This document shows positions 42,028 through 50,860 of a stretch of DNA of 64,000 nt, piece after piece. Source of the DNA: a virus; the IMG/VR virus record IMGVR_UViG_3300027847_002834, positions 62,001-126,000 of that record; one strand, given 5' to 3'. The notes beneath the pieces were generated by a model, which did no database searches, was not told the origin of the DNA, and saw nothing but the letters and a program-made list of their open reading frames with translations. The translations under genes were made by a program, and so were the position numbers. Positions within the stretch are counted from its first letter, which is position 1, and each line of letters begins with the position of its first letter.

Positions 42028-43940
42028 CCTTCTACTATTCCTTTAAACATATCCTTACTCCATTGGACTATCTCATCCATCCGTGTTGACAAGTTAGCAG
42101 ATCCACCAGTATCTAAAGTTAGAGTATAAATATACACCGGTGTATCTTGGCCTATTCTATGGATTCTATCACTCGCTTGTTGATAGTCGGTATATCGCCA
42201 CGGCATATTTAAAAAGATAAGAGTATTTGCTTCAATCAGAGTTACACCAGTTGCCATTGTCTGAACTGTAGCAATTAAAGGATTTCGTTTAGCATCAGAA
42301 GCAAACTCAGCTAATAATGGTTTGATTCTAGAGGATGTATCACCATATACAAGAATAGGATTAAATCTATTTTTTTTGAGGTATGATTCACATTGTAATA
42401 CCACTCCCCGATATGTGGAAAAAATAACAGTCTTCTTCTCAGATTTGTTTATAATATCAATGATTCCACTTCTAGGAATCATATGTGCATACATTTCAGA
42501 TCTCAATTTATTTAACAATCCACCTAGTACTTCTCCTCTAATTTTAAGATCAACATATTTTATAACTGATTTAGACTTCAAGAACTTCTTTTTTAAATCC
42601 GAAGGTAGCAATTTATAAATTGTGGCTTTCTCGTATATATTTGCCCATACTACATTTTCAACTTGCCGTTTGTCTCTAGCGTTATATCCCGATTTTTTTA
42701 ATCTTTTTACTATATATAAATATCTAACAAAATCAGAATCATCATTTAATTGAGTGGATACATATTTTAAACATTCATTATAATCATTTAAATACTTTCC
42801 ATAATTCTTATTATAATGTGCTTTTCGTTCAATGACGTATGCCATTATTGTCTTTTTAACTTCTTCTGTTGTATAATCTTTAGAATTAGAAATCTTTACC
42901 TTTATCTTGATTTCATTCTTTTTAGGAAGATTCAATACCTCATGCTTCATTTTCCTATGCATCATGAATCCCAATCTATTGTTGAGTATATCTAACGCTA
43001 TAGTGGTATTAAGTCCAAATGCCTTTTTAAATATAGCAAGAGCTTCATCGTCAAAGAAAGGATCTAACACTTTCAAATAAGGAAGCATGTCAATCCCCAA
43101 TGCTTTTATAGGAGTTCCGCTCATAAATAAAACATCATTACAATTAGTGAATTCTTTTATCTTTACTAAATTTGTAGTTCTGACTGAATTTATATTCTTA
43201 AAATTATGACTCTCATCTACAATTATTCCAATTCTCTTTGCTTTAGATATATGTGATGCGACTTGAGCAAATTTAGACAGTGATTCATAATTAAAAATAT
43301 AATACTTTACTGGCCGAGAAGGAGGTGGTTCCCCAACAATCCACGTTGATTGTTCATCTTTAAATGCTGCATTTATCTCATTTCTCCATACTGTACTTAC
43401 AGTATTTTTTGGAGCTATGATAATTACACAATCTTTAGATAGCCCCTCCATTAATGCGAGGCTTGTTACAGTCTTTCCTAATCCTTGTTCAAATGACAAA
43501 ATATAACCATTCAAAAAATACTTTTGTTTCATTGTATCATACAACTTAATAAACTGTTGCTGATATGGCTTTAAAGTAAATACAATACTTTTATTTATTC
43601 TTGATCCCTTTACTCTAGATCTTACATTACCATTTAATGTAGATAACCATGAATCTTCTAATATATTATTAACTATTATTGCATATATATTTCTACCTGG
43701 AAGCTGTCCTAATATATAAACCAATTCTGGCAAAAAGAAATTATGAATTCGTATAGTACTATTTCCAAAAAATTTAAATCCTATAGCTTCTAATAATTTA
43801 GTTATTTTACTAGTTTTATATACCCGTTTAATATCTAATGCAAATCTATTAACTGGAAAAGATTTTATTATAGTATATTTATCTTTAGTAATAACGTCAT
43901 TACTAAATAATTCAGAAACATAAGTAAACTTAGGATTCAT
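42024..43940 (-). CDS. SNF2-family DNA translocase/helicase
   Basis: 638 aa. Motif I SFEQGLGKTVTSL (near 147), motif Ia IIAPKNTVSTVW, motif II IIVDESHNFKN, motif III LFMSGTPIKA, motif V ATVQTMATGVTLIEA, motif VI YQQASDRIHRIGQ. The TVWRNE and DRIHRIGQ signatures are typical of SNF2 ATPases. These translocate on duplex DNA and displace bound proteins. Being directly after the second RNA polymerase beta gene and the AAA gene, it may act in transcription on incoming DNA or in clearing host proteins. An insert of about 150 residues separates the two RecA folds. Confidence 0.92.
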   Translation of the reverse strand: MNPKFTYVSELFSNDVITKDKYTIIKSFPVNRFALDIKRVYKTSKITKLLEAIGFKFFGNSTIRIHNFFLPELVYILGQLPGRNIYAIIVNNILEDSWLSTLNGNVRSRVKGSRINKSIVFTLKPYQQQFIKLYDTMKQKYFLNGYILSFEQGLGKTVTSLALMEGLSKDCVIIIAPKNTVSTVWRNEINAAFKDEQSTWIVGEPPPSRPVKYYIFNYESLSKFAQVASHISKAKRIGIIVDESHNFKNINSVRTTNLVKIKEFTNCNDVLFMSGTPIKALGIDMLPYLKVLDPFFDDEALAIFKKAFGLNTTIALDILNNRLGFMMHRKMKHEVLNLPKKNEIKIKVKISNSKDYTTEEVKKTIMAYVIERKAHYNKNYGKYLNDYNECLKYVSTQLNDDSDFVRYLYIVKRLKKSGYNARDKRQVENVVWANIYEKATIYKLLPSDLKKKFLKSKSVIKYVDLKIRGEVLGGLLNKLRSEMYAHMIPRSGIIDIINKSEKKTVIFSTYRGVVLQCESYLKKNRFNPILVYGDTSSRIKPLLAEFASDAKRNPLIATVQTMATGVTLIEANTLIFLNMPWRYTDYQQASDRIHRIGQDTPVYIYTLTLDTGGSANLSTRMDEIVQWSKDMFKGIVEG

Positions 43941-43943
43941 AAA

Positions 43944-45275
43944 TTATTGTTTAGATGATACAATGATAGCAGTCATTTCTTTCCATCCATTGGGATTTCC
44001 TACTCTGGAATCTACCGCATTTTTATAATCTCTAAATGTTATTTGTAATTTCGGATTCTTTTTATATAATGATATAATATACTGATATACTTCCTGTTTA
44101 ATTTTCATATCTATAGATGGAGATGTAAATTTAAGCATATCACCTATCAATGATATAATCTTTTTAGAATCAAAAGCTATTTCAATAGCAGGAGCCCTAC
44201 TTAATACAGCAGAATCTATTTGGTTAAGTGAAAGGTTAGTAATAATAATTAATTTCCCCTTAAACTCAAATTTATCTGGGGATGCTGATTCGTCTCCTCC
44301 AGTTTCTATCGTTGCCAATGTTGCTTTTTTAGGAAGAGATACTATTCGATTATCATAACTATCAGTAATTGATTTTATCAGATTGATAACATCATCGTTC
44401 TGTAATGGAGTATCAAAATCATCAAGAATTAAAATTCTTTTCCTGTATTTATACAACATATCATAAACCTCAGTCAAGCCCAAACTACTTCCCTTTATTA
44501 TAGCATAATCTTTTCTAGGAGCTAATCCTGAAAAATGCAAAGCTCGTCTAACATTATATGTTTTAGACATCCCAGGTGGGCCATATATTATTAATGCAGG
44601 AGAAGGACCAGTTAGAGTATGATTAATCATATTAACCAAATCATTATACACCGCATATGCAGGTTCATCTTTTTTCTGACTAGCAAATAACCCGTCATTT
44701 ATAGCTTGTTCTAAAGGACCACTTACATACCTTTCTTGATACCAATTATATACTTTCTTAAAAATATATCTAGCTTTCAAATAAAGACCAACAAGCCACA
44801 CTATACCAAACATTGCAGCTATCGCCATCGCCGCAGGGTTGGTTTTTATTTGGTTTATGGCGGTAGCCTTAAGATCAATATCAGTCGACTCATATTGCAT
44901 CTTATTCTTTTTAGCTAATATTATCATTCCGATAAACTTAAGAAGATCTTCTTTTTCAATATTACTATTTATTGAAAATCCAGCGAGTGCTTGTAATTTA
45001 TTATTACATATATCTAAACTATATATTTGCTTAAATGATTTATTTTTAGACGTAATTCTGATAACTCTTAACTTTCCACTAGATAAATATAAGAAATATT
45101 TTATAGCAAATAATTTACCATGCGTTTTAGTTGTTATTTCTTCTATATCTGGAATCCTGATAATTTTGTTAATACCAGGTAAGCGCTCTTTATTCAATTT
45201 TAAAACAAAACTAAAATCATTATTTTTAGTCTTCTTCTGTAACTCTTCCTTAGCTATTGTATACTTAATATTCAT
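43944..45275 (-). CDS. Membrane-anchored AAA+ ATPase
   Basis: 443 aa. A hydrophobic segment (AMAIAAMFGIVWLVGLYLKA, about 153-172) precedes the AAA module: Walker A IYGPPGMSKTYNV, Walker B ILILDDFDTP, sensor-type IIITNLSLNQ and an Arg-finger-type AVLSRAPAIEIAFDS. The N-terminal 140 residues resemble no domain I know. It lies between RNA polymerase 2 beta and the SNF2 gene. Its membrane anchor suggests a role in genome entry or at the host membrane rather than in free replication. Confidence 0.85.
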   Translation of the reverse strand: MNIKYTIAKEELQKKTKNNDFSFVLKLNKERLPGINKIIRIPDIEEITTKTHGKLFAIKYFLYLSSGKLRVIRITSKNKSFKQIYSLDICNNKLQALAGFSINSNIEKEDLLKFIGMIILAKKNKMQYESTDIDLKATAINQIKTNPAAMAIAAMFGIVWLVGLYLKARYIFKKVYNWYQERYVSGPLEQAINDGLFASQKKDEPAYAVYNDLVNMINHTLTGPSPALIIYGPPGMSKTYNVRRALHFSGLAPRKDYAIIKGSSLGLTEVYDMLYKYRKRILILDDFDTPLQNDDVINLIKSITDSYDNRIVSLPKKATLATIETGGDESASPDKFEFKGKLIIITNLSLNQIDSAVLSRAPAIEIAFDSKKIISLIGDMLKFTSPSIDMKIKQEVYQYIISLYKKNPKLQITFRDYKNAVDSRVGNPNGWKEMTAIIVSSKQ

Positions 45276-45290
45276 TTTATATCTCGTTAG

Positions 45291-48200
45291 TTATCCTATA
45301 TCAGTCTCTAACATCATTCCACGCATATAAGTATCAAATAGATCCTTAGTGGGAGATGTTCTTGGGGTTCTGTATTCTGCACTTCCTGTCTGAATAATAT
45401 CAGCTACAATTTGATCTTTAGTTACATGATCATCAGCTAAAGGTCCAAAGAATTCTCTTAAAATATTAGTTGCTCCATGATTTATAATAGAATAACTATC
45501 CATCTCACCAATTCTCTGTCCTCCACCCTTACCAGACATAGCCTGTTTAGTAACAGAGCTTACCATTCCAGTTGATCTTGCTGACAATTTAATTCCACTT
45601 TGTTGTTCAAGTTTCTTGTAGTATAGGTATCCTACAGCAATATCAGTGGATGTACTTGTTCCATACTCTTTAATTTTTAATTTATATCCTTCCTTTGCAC
45701 CAACTAACCGTAAGGCAGCTCTAATATGTATAATAGTTGGCTCTTGGAATGGAGGAACAATGATAGGAATAAATCCACCTCTATCTACAACAGTTTTTAA
45801 CCATTTTTGATATGTAGCATTGGTCATTGAATTGACTGCAGTAACCACTTGTCTAGAATAGGACTTTCCTTTAGTTCCATCTAATACGCCTAACACTTTA
45901 GTAAGTAGAGCAATAGTCTTATCATTTTTTCGTGGTCCATAACCAATTATTTTAGTAGCCATGAATTTAGAAATTAAGGATAAATATAATTCTTTAATGG
46001 TTGAGGGGTTCATTCTATTTACAATAGCAATAGGATTAAGAATGATATCTACATGTTCACCCCAAGGAGTTAGTGGCATATTCTCTTCTTTTTCAATTTT
46101 AGCAATAACGCCCTTTCCACCATAGTTGTTAGTGATCTTGTCTCCAAGTTCAGCAACCTGAGTTTCTTCTATTTTAAATCTGATTAATACTCCAGAAAAC
46201 TGCTGTTTCTCAGAACCAACTCTAGCAGTAAATTTCTTTGGTGTTGCGTGACCTTGTGCTTCCTCATATTTTTCTTTATATGCAGCATGTGCCTTCTTTA
46301 ATGCAGGAAATTTACTTATAGGAGAATTTGCATAAACCTCTAGGGAAATAATCTTTCCACCTGGAGATTTTGTTATTAGCTGACCTTGCTGTATTTCATC
46401 TTCTTCGAGACCAACAACATCTTCCACTTCTTTAGAAATTCTCATTAGAAGTGGTTCGCCCCGCTTAGTCAATACTCCTTCTTGATTAATAAAACTAACT
46501 CTGTCTGTTGGTTTTACCAAAATCTCAATTTCATGATATGCTTCAGATGTTAATTTTGTTTTTGCAATTTTGTCTGAAACAATATATCCATCCTCATATG
46601 AATAACCTTTCCATGTCATAACTGCACACAATAAATTAGTTCCTACAGAAATAACGCCATCTTGAATATGTTTCCCTTCCGCAACAATCTGATTCTTTTT
46701 AACCTTCTGATTCTCAACCACAATAGGCTTGAAGTAATTTAATGCACTTTGTCCCTGACCAGCTCTTAATATCTTAGTAGCAAGAGATATAGTTTGAAGT
46801 CTACCAGATTTTAGTTTTATAACAATAGCATTAGTGGTAATACTTCTAACTATACCATCACTAATTGCTTTCTTAACATAGTTATCAGATAACATAGATG
46901 TTAATACGCTTTCATATCCAGTTTGAACAATAGGAGCTTCTTCTCCATTTATAGGAATAGCCTGCCGACCTTGGCTTCCTGCGAACATAACTCTAGCTCC
47001 ATCACAAGATCCGATAAATGGAATCATAACTGAATTTACCCCTAAGATTCCTGACTTCTCATCTCTGCCATCAGTCTTATCAACAAAGGCACCTCTAGAA
47101 TTAGTTATAGCAGCACCAACAGAAAGCTGATTAATTATTCCTACATTTTCACCTTCTGGTGTATCCATTGAATCTATATTGCCATAATATGTAGGATGAA
47201 TATTTCTAGCTTGTTTTGTTATTGCATTAGAATCTGGTATACCACCTTCACCAATAGGCTTAAGTCTAGTCAAGCATGATAATTCTTCAGTAGGATTAAT
47301 ATTCTCTAAATCATCCATCAGTTTAGAGTTAACAATTCTCTTTATAGCTTCTGTTACATCTAACTTGTATTCAGCATCTTTAAACCCTGAAATTCTACGC
47401 TCTCTGTAATCTGTATATGACCCCAAAATCAATTTCTGAATTTGGTGGGCAAATACTTCTGATGTTCTAATTCTTTGCTTAGATATATCATTTCGGTCAT
47501 CAACTCTTTCCTTTACTAACTCTTCACAAATATATAAAACAATTTGGGGATATGTAAATGGTAGAAGTTTTGATTTCAGTACTTGAGTAGCAACAGGTTC
47601 CATTATATTCTCTAATACTTGCTTTACTTTCCATGTAGAGTTTCTATTACCTGTTATTTTGATTAATGCCTGTTCAAATGTTTTTTGATCCTCTAAGTTA
47701 TCTTCTGTAAAAATATTTGGAGATTCTGCAAATGAATTTAATAAAATTCTTGCGGCATCTGTTTTATAATCTACAACAATAAAGTTACCATCACTCAATA
47801 TCAGATAATTGATTCCTTCAGGTGGTTCTGTGTCAACTATTTTATATTTAACACCAAACAATCGACATGTCTTCTTAAATCCAATGTAATAACCCATGAG
47901 AACAATTAATGGGAGTTTATATCCCCCTATCAATATCTGAAAGTATTGCTTTTTAACGGTCTTCTTGAGGTAAATAGTAGAAACGGCATATAGCGTTTCT
48001 AACTTGGCTTGTCCCTTTTTAACAAAGAAAATAGGATCTAATATGATCTGATATGTAAGATACTTCTTCTTTCCATTTATTAAAAATGTACCATCACCCA
48101 TTAGACGGGGTATTTGGATTTCTACTTCATGTTTATTTTTCTTGTCATCTTGTAATACAACAATATACCTATCATATAAAGAAGGATTCAAGTCACCAGG

Positions 48201-49490
48201 ATCAGATGGGATAGGTTCCTTTTTCATACTGAATAGTTTCAATGGATAATCTTTTTTCTCCAACAATTTAAATGAATTTAATAAATCCTTTTCAAATGAG
48301 GTAGCAAAATCTAATTGACGTTTATTTAATATATGACTAGGATCTTTATGTTCAACTAACCCATGTATATCAACTTTAGAATGAATCAAATCTCTATTAT
48401 TGTTTTGTGGTGGATCTCGTTTAACCACATCAGATAACAATTCCTTCTTAACCTGATCCAACATATACTTTCTTCGTTCAGGAACAACTGTTTCAACTGT
48501 TTCATTTGATTTTTTAAGATCTCCAGATACACTAAACAAAATAGATTTTGTTGCTAGAGTTGTCGCTGCATTCTTATCAATACTTCTAGATAAAATACTT
48601 CTCCTAACTTGAGGTGGCATTGCTTTCAGGTAATTTGCAACTGCATATCTAATAGTATCTCTTTCTTCTTCTGTTTTTTCTATAATCGGATCAACTGTTA
48701 CTGTATCTTCTGTATCTGAAATAATTTCATCAGTCGTCTTGTTATTGGGTAACTTAACAACCATGTCATCATTAGGAACTATATCAATTTTACCAACTGC
48801 CAAATCAGCAGCAGCCATTGCTTCATCTTGACTTATAAAATCAGTTTTAGTCGATATAAGGGACTTTAAGATATTTCTAATTCTTGTATAGGGGAGACTA
48901 TCATTTTCATTCCCCAACATTGAATATTTAGTTATTCCGTTTTTGATGATCGCTATTAGGAAATATTCAAAAGGATTTTCACCTTCAGTCTTTAACATTT
49001 CTAGAATTGGCCAAGCTCGTCTTTTAGTTATTCCTCTTGGTAATTCCTCATCTAGATTCACAACATACAGTAAGACTTTCTTTCGGCCTTCATGTAAGCC
49101 TCTAAGACCAGATAAATATTCCTTTATCCTTGAACTAACAACGTTTCTTCTGTAATTTCCTTTTTTGAATTTTACATCAATAGCATCCAAGTATCTAGTT
49201 AAATCAATATAAATATTATCTGCTTGACGTTGTAAATTTCTAGCTACAATTAATCCCAGCTTTCTATAAGGAAGAATTGCCTTACCATTAATCATAACTC
49301 TAGGATATCTAGACGCTATAGGAACAATCTTTCTGACATGTGTTTTCTTTATCTTAAGATGTTCATATGTTGTTATAAAATCCACATTCTCTGGATAGAA
49401 AAAAATGGAATATGAACTAGCCCGTGAATTATCAATTCCTATTTGGGCAGTAGAAAACGGGAATAATTTTAACCGATCAATAAATATCAT
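45291..49490 (-). CDS. Multisubunit RNA polymerase 2, beta subunit-like, with N-terminal extension
   Basis: 1399 aa. Beta motifs: RNIHPTYYGNIDSMDTPEGENVG (in parts), GDKITNNYGGKGVIAKI near residue 1115, NIMPLT-like EENMPLTPWGEHVDIILNP, VNRMNPSTIKELY, and SGKGGGQRIGEMDSYSI with NHGATN near 1330. Motif residues are more divergent than in polymerase 1 (YGGKG instead of HGNKG). The first about 380 residues precede the recognisable beta protrusion and contain no known domain; the stretch 230-310 is acidic and probably disordered. Downstream of the M48 peptidase and 141-aa gene, separated by 3 bases. Possible virion-packaged polymerase subunit. Confidence 0.9.
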   Translation of the reverse strand: MIFIDRLKLFPFSTAQIGIDNSRASSYSIFFYPENVDFITTYEHLKIKKTHVRKIVPIASRYPRVMINGKAILPYRKLGLIVARNLQRQADNIYIDLTRYLDAIDVKFKKGNYRRNVVSSRIKEYLSGLRGLHEGRKKVLLYVVNLDEELPRGITKRRAWPILEMLKTEGENPFEYFLIAIIKNGITKYSMLGNENDSLPYTRIRNILKSLISTKTDFISQDEAMAAADLAVGKIDIVPNDDMVVKLPNNKTTDEIISDTEDTVTVDPIIEKTEEERDTIRYAVANYLKAMPPQVRRSILSRSIDKNAATTLATKSILFSVSGDLKKSNETVETVVPERRKYMLDQVKKELLSDVVKRDPPQNNNRDLIHSKVDIHGLVEHKDPSHILNKRQLDFATSFEKDLLNSFKLLEKKDYPLKLFSMKKEPIPSDPGDLNPSLYDRYIVVLQDDKKNKHEVEIQIPRLMGDGTFLINGKKKYLTYQIILDPIFFVKKGQAKLETLYAVSTIYLKKTVKKQYFQILIGGYKLPLIVLMGYYIGFKKTCRLFGVKYKIVDTEPPEGINYLILSDGNFIVVDYKTDAARILLNSFAESPNIFTEDNLEDQKTFEQALIKITGNRNSTWKVKQVLENIMEPVATQVLKSKLLPFTYPQIVLYICEELVKERVDDRNDISKQRIRTSEVFAHQIQKLILGSYTDYRERRISGFKDAEYKLDVTEAIKRIVNSKLMDDLENINPTEELSCLTRLKPIGEGGIPDSNAITKQARNIHPTYYGNIDSMDTPEGENVGIINQLSVGAAITNSRGAFVDKTDGRDEKSGILGVNSVMIPFIGSCDGARVMFAGSQGRQAIPINGEEAPIVQTGYESVLTSMLSDNYVKKAISDGIVRSITTNAIVIKLKSGRLQTISLATKILRAGQGQSALNYFKPIVVENQKVKKNQIVAEGKHIQDGVISVGTNLLCAVMTWKGYSYEDGYIVSDKIAKTKLTSEAYHEIEILVKPTDRVSFINQEGVLTKRGEPLLMRISKEVEDVVGLEEDEIQQGQLITKSPGGKIISLEVYANSPISKFPALKKAHAAYKEKYEEAQGHATPKKFTARVGSEKQQFSGVLIRFKIEETQVAELGDKITNNYGGKGVIAKIEKEENMPLTPWGEHVDIILNPIAIVNRMNPSTIKELYLSLISKFMATKIIGYGPRKNDKTIALLTKVLGVLDGTKGKSYSRQVVTAVNSMTNATYQKWLKTVVDRGGFIPIIVPPFQEPTIIHIRAALRLVGAKEGYKLKIKEYGTSTSTDIAVGYLYYKKLEQQSGIKLSARSTGMVSSVTKQAMSGKGGGQRIGEMDSYSIINHGATNILREFFGPLADDHVTKDQIVADIIQTGSAEYRTPRTSPTKDLFDTYMRGMMLETDIG

Positions 49491-49493
49491 GTC

Positions 49494-49919
49494 TTACTTC
49501 AATTTCTTTAATGTAACAAGTCCTTTCTTTTTACTAGCAGTAAGACTCCATTTGCCTTCCAATATCTCAGACGTAAATACGAAACGTTCTGATCCTGCAT
49601 TCACATTTCCTTTCAGATTATAGCTTCCCTGTCTTGTCTTTCCTGCAAACTTAATCCGTTGTTTAAATGTTTGAGGTTTAGAAGCTGGCATTATACGGCC
49701 CATAATCTCATCCCCCTTTTTTAACAGTTCAATTGGTGTTTGAGATATGAGCATATATGACGCCCATCCGTCTGCAAGATTGGTTCCATCTGAAACTGAA
49801 TTAAAATATTTAAAATGTAAAGCTAACTCTTTCCCACTATTTGAAAAGGATATTGCTAATATATTATCCATCTTTGCTTCAAACAGAATACGTTTAATGT
49901 AAAAAAATTTATTATCCAT
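49494..49919 (-). CDS. Unknown protein between peptidase and polymerase 2 beta
   Basis: 141 aa, basic and beta-rich (FYIKRILFEAKMDN, ALHFKYFNSV, SERFVFTSEILEGKW, ending KKKGLVTLKKLK). It fits exactly between the M48 peptidase (2-base gap) and polymerase beta (3-base gap), so it is co-expressed. Features suggest a small nucleic-acid- or protein-binding domain, perhaps a virion component. No family recognised. Confidence 0.6.
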   Translation of the reverse strand: MDNKFFYIKRILFEAKMDNILAISFSNSGKELALHFKYFNSVSDGTNLADGWASYMLISQTPIELLKKGDEIMGRIMPASKPQTFKQRIKFAGKTRQGSYNLKGNVNAGSERFVFTSEILEGKWSLTASKKKGLVTLKKLK

Positions 49920-49921
49920 GG

Positions 49922-50785
49922 TTAATGTCCAATTTTCTTGTTTTTCATTGCAGATATAATTTTATCTGCTGAAATATTAAATATGCCCGCCACCTTTGTT
50001 GCTACATTTTTTGGTTTATCAATTTTTTCATTTTTCATTGATCCTCTGGCTTCTTCTATTCTTTTTCTCATATCGGGATGAGTTTTGAATATTTCAGTAA
50101 ACTTGTTAACTGCGACCATAAATTTAGACTTGGATTTATTTAAATTCATTTTGTATGCATTAGCTAGAATTTTAAATGCTTGAATTAACTCCTTTCCGTA
50201 TCCCATCTTCACAGCAAAATCATCAGCTCTATACTCAAATCGTCTTGACATATAATTAGGAACTGTGGCTACTAATAGAGCAGTGACAAACATAAAAATA
50301 CCTACTATTTTAAGGTCTTTGATATTCCCGGACTTCATGAGATCCAGTGGCTTGCCGATCTCTAAATTAAGTGACACTAACACCTGAACAAGAATAAAAG
50401 CACTAGATCTCTTAATAACATCATTATTAGTAGAATGTGCCACTTCGTGTAATAATATCGATATTGCTTGTCTATCATTAGTTAATTTTACAAGACTATC
50501 GGTTATGTACAAATTTTTACCTCCAAATGTAAACGCATTTGGGATTGGCTTTTTTCCACCACTCATGTCATCTATTTCATGAACGATCCATCCACCTTCC
50601 TTCTTTGCCTTCTTCATAATATCATTAAGAAGTTTAGTAAACTTCTTATGAATTTTAGTAGAATTTGCTAACTTAGCAGCTCGGAGCATACACACCGTAA
50701 TCATAATAACTACAAAAACAGGAGTTGCCATGAAGGTTGGACTATCCATTAACCCTTCTTTGACTTCTAAATATTTTTTATTCAT
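49922..50785 (-). CDS. M48-family membrane metallopeptidase (HtpX/Ste24-like)
   Basis: 287 aa. Zinc motif HEVAH in SILLHEVAHSTNND (near 131-144) and the third ligand Glu in FEYRADDFAVK near 188. Two hydrophobic segments, one N-terminal (ATPVFVVIMITVCML) and one before the FEYRAD motif (IVGIFMFVTALLVATV), place it in a membrane. HtpX-type enzymes cut misfolded membrane proteins. It is rare in phages. Encoded between the two polymerase 2 subunits, it could process virion proteins or act on host membrane proteins during entry. Confidence 0.88.
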   Translation of the reverse strand: MNKKYLEVKEGLMDSPTFMATPVFVVIMITVCMLRAAKLANSTKIHKKFTKLLNDIMKKAKKEGGWIVHEIDDMSGGKKPIPNAFTFGGKNLYITDSLVKLTNDRQAISILLHEVAHSTNNDVIKRSSAFILVQVLVSLNLEIGKPLDLMKSGNIKDLKIVGIFMFVTALLVATVPNYMSRRFEYRADDFAVKMGYGKELIQAFKILANAYKMNLNKSKSKFMVAVNKFTEIFKTHPDMRKRIEEARGSMKNEKIDKPKNVATKVAGIFNISADKIISAMKNKKIGH

Positions 50786-50860
50786 AATATTAAATATTCC
50801 TTATTTATTATTTTGTTCTGAGATTTAAGGTTTTATAAATATGAACCATAACCAACTGTC

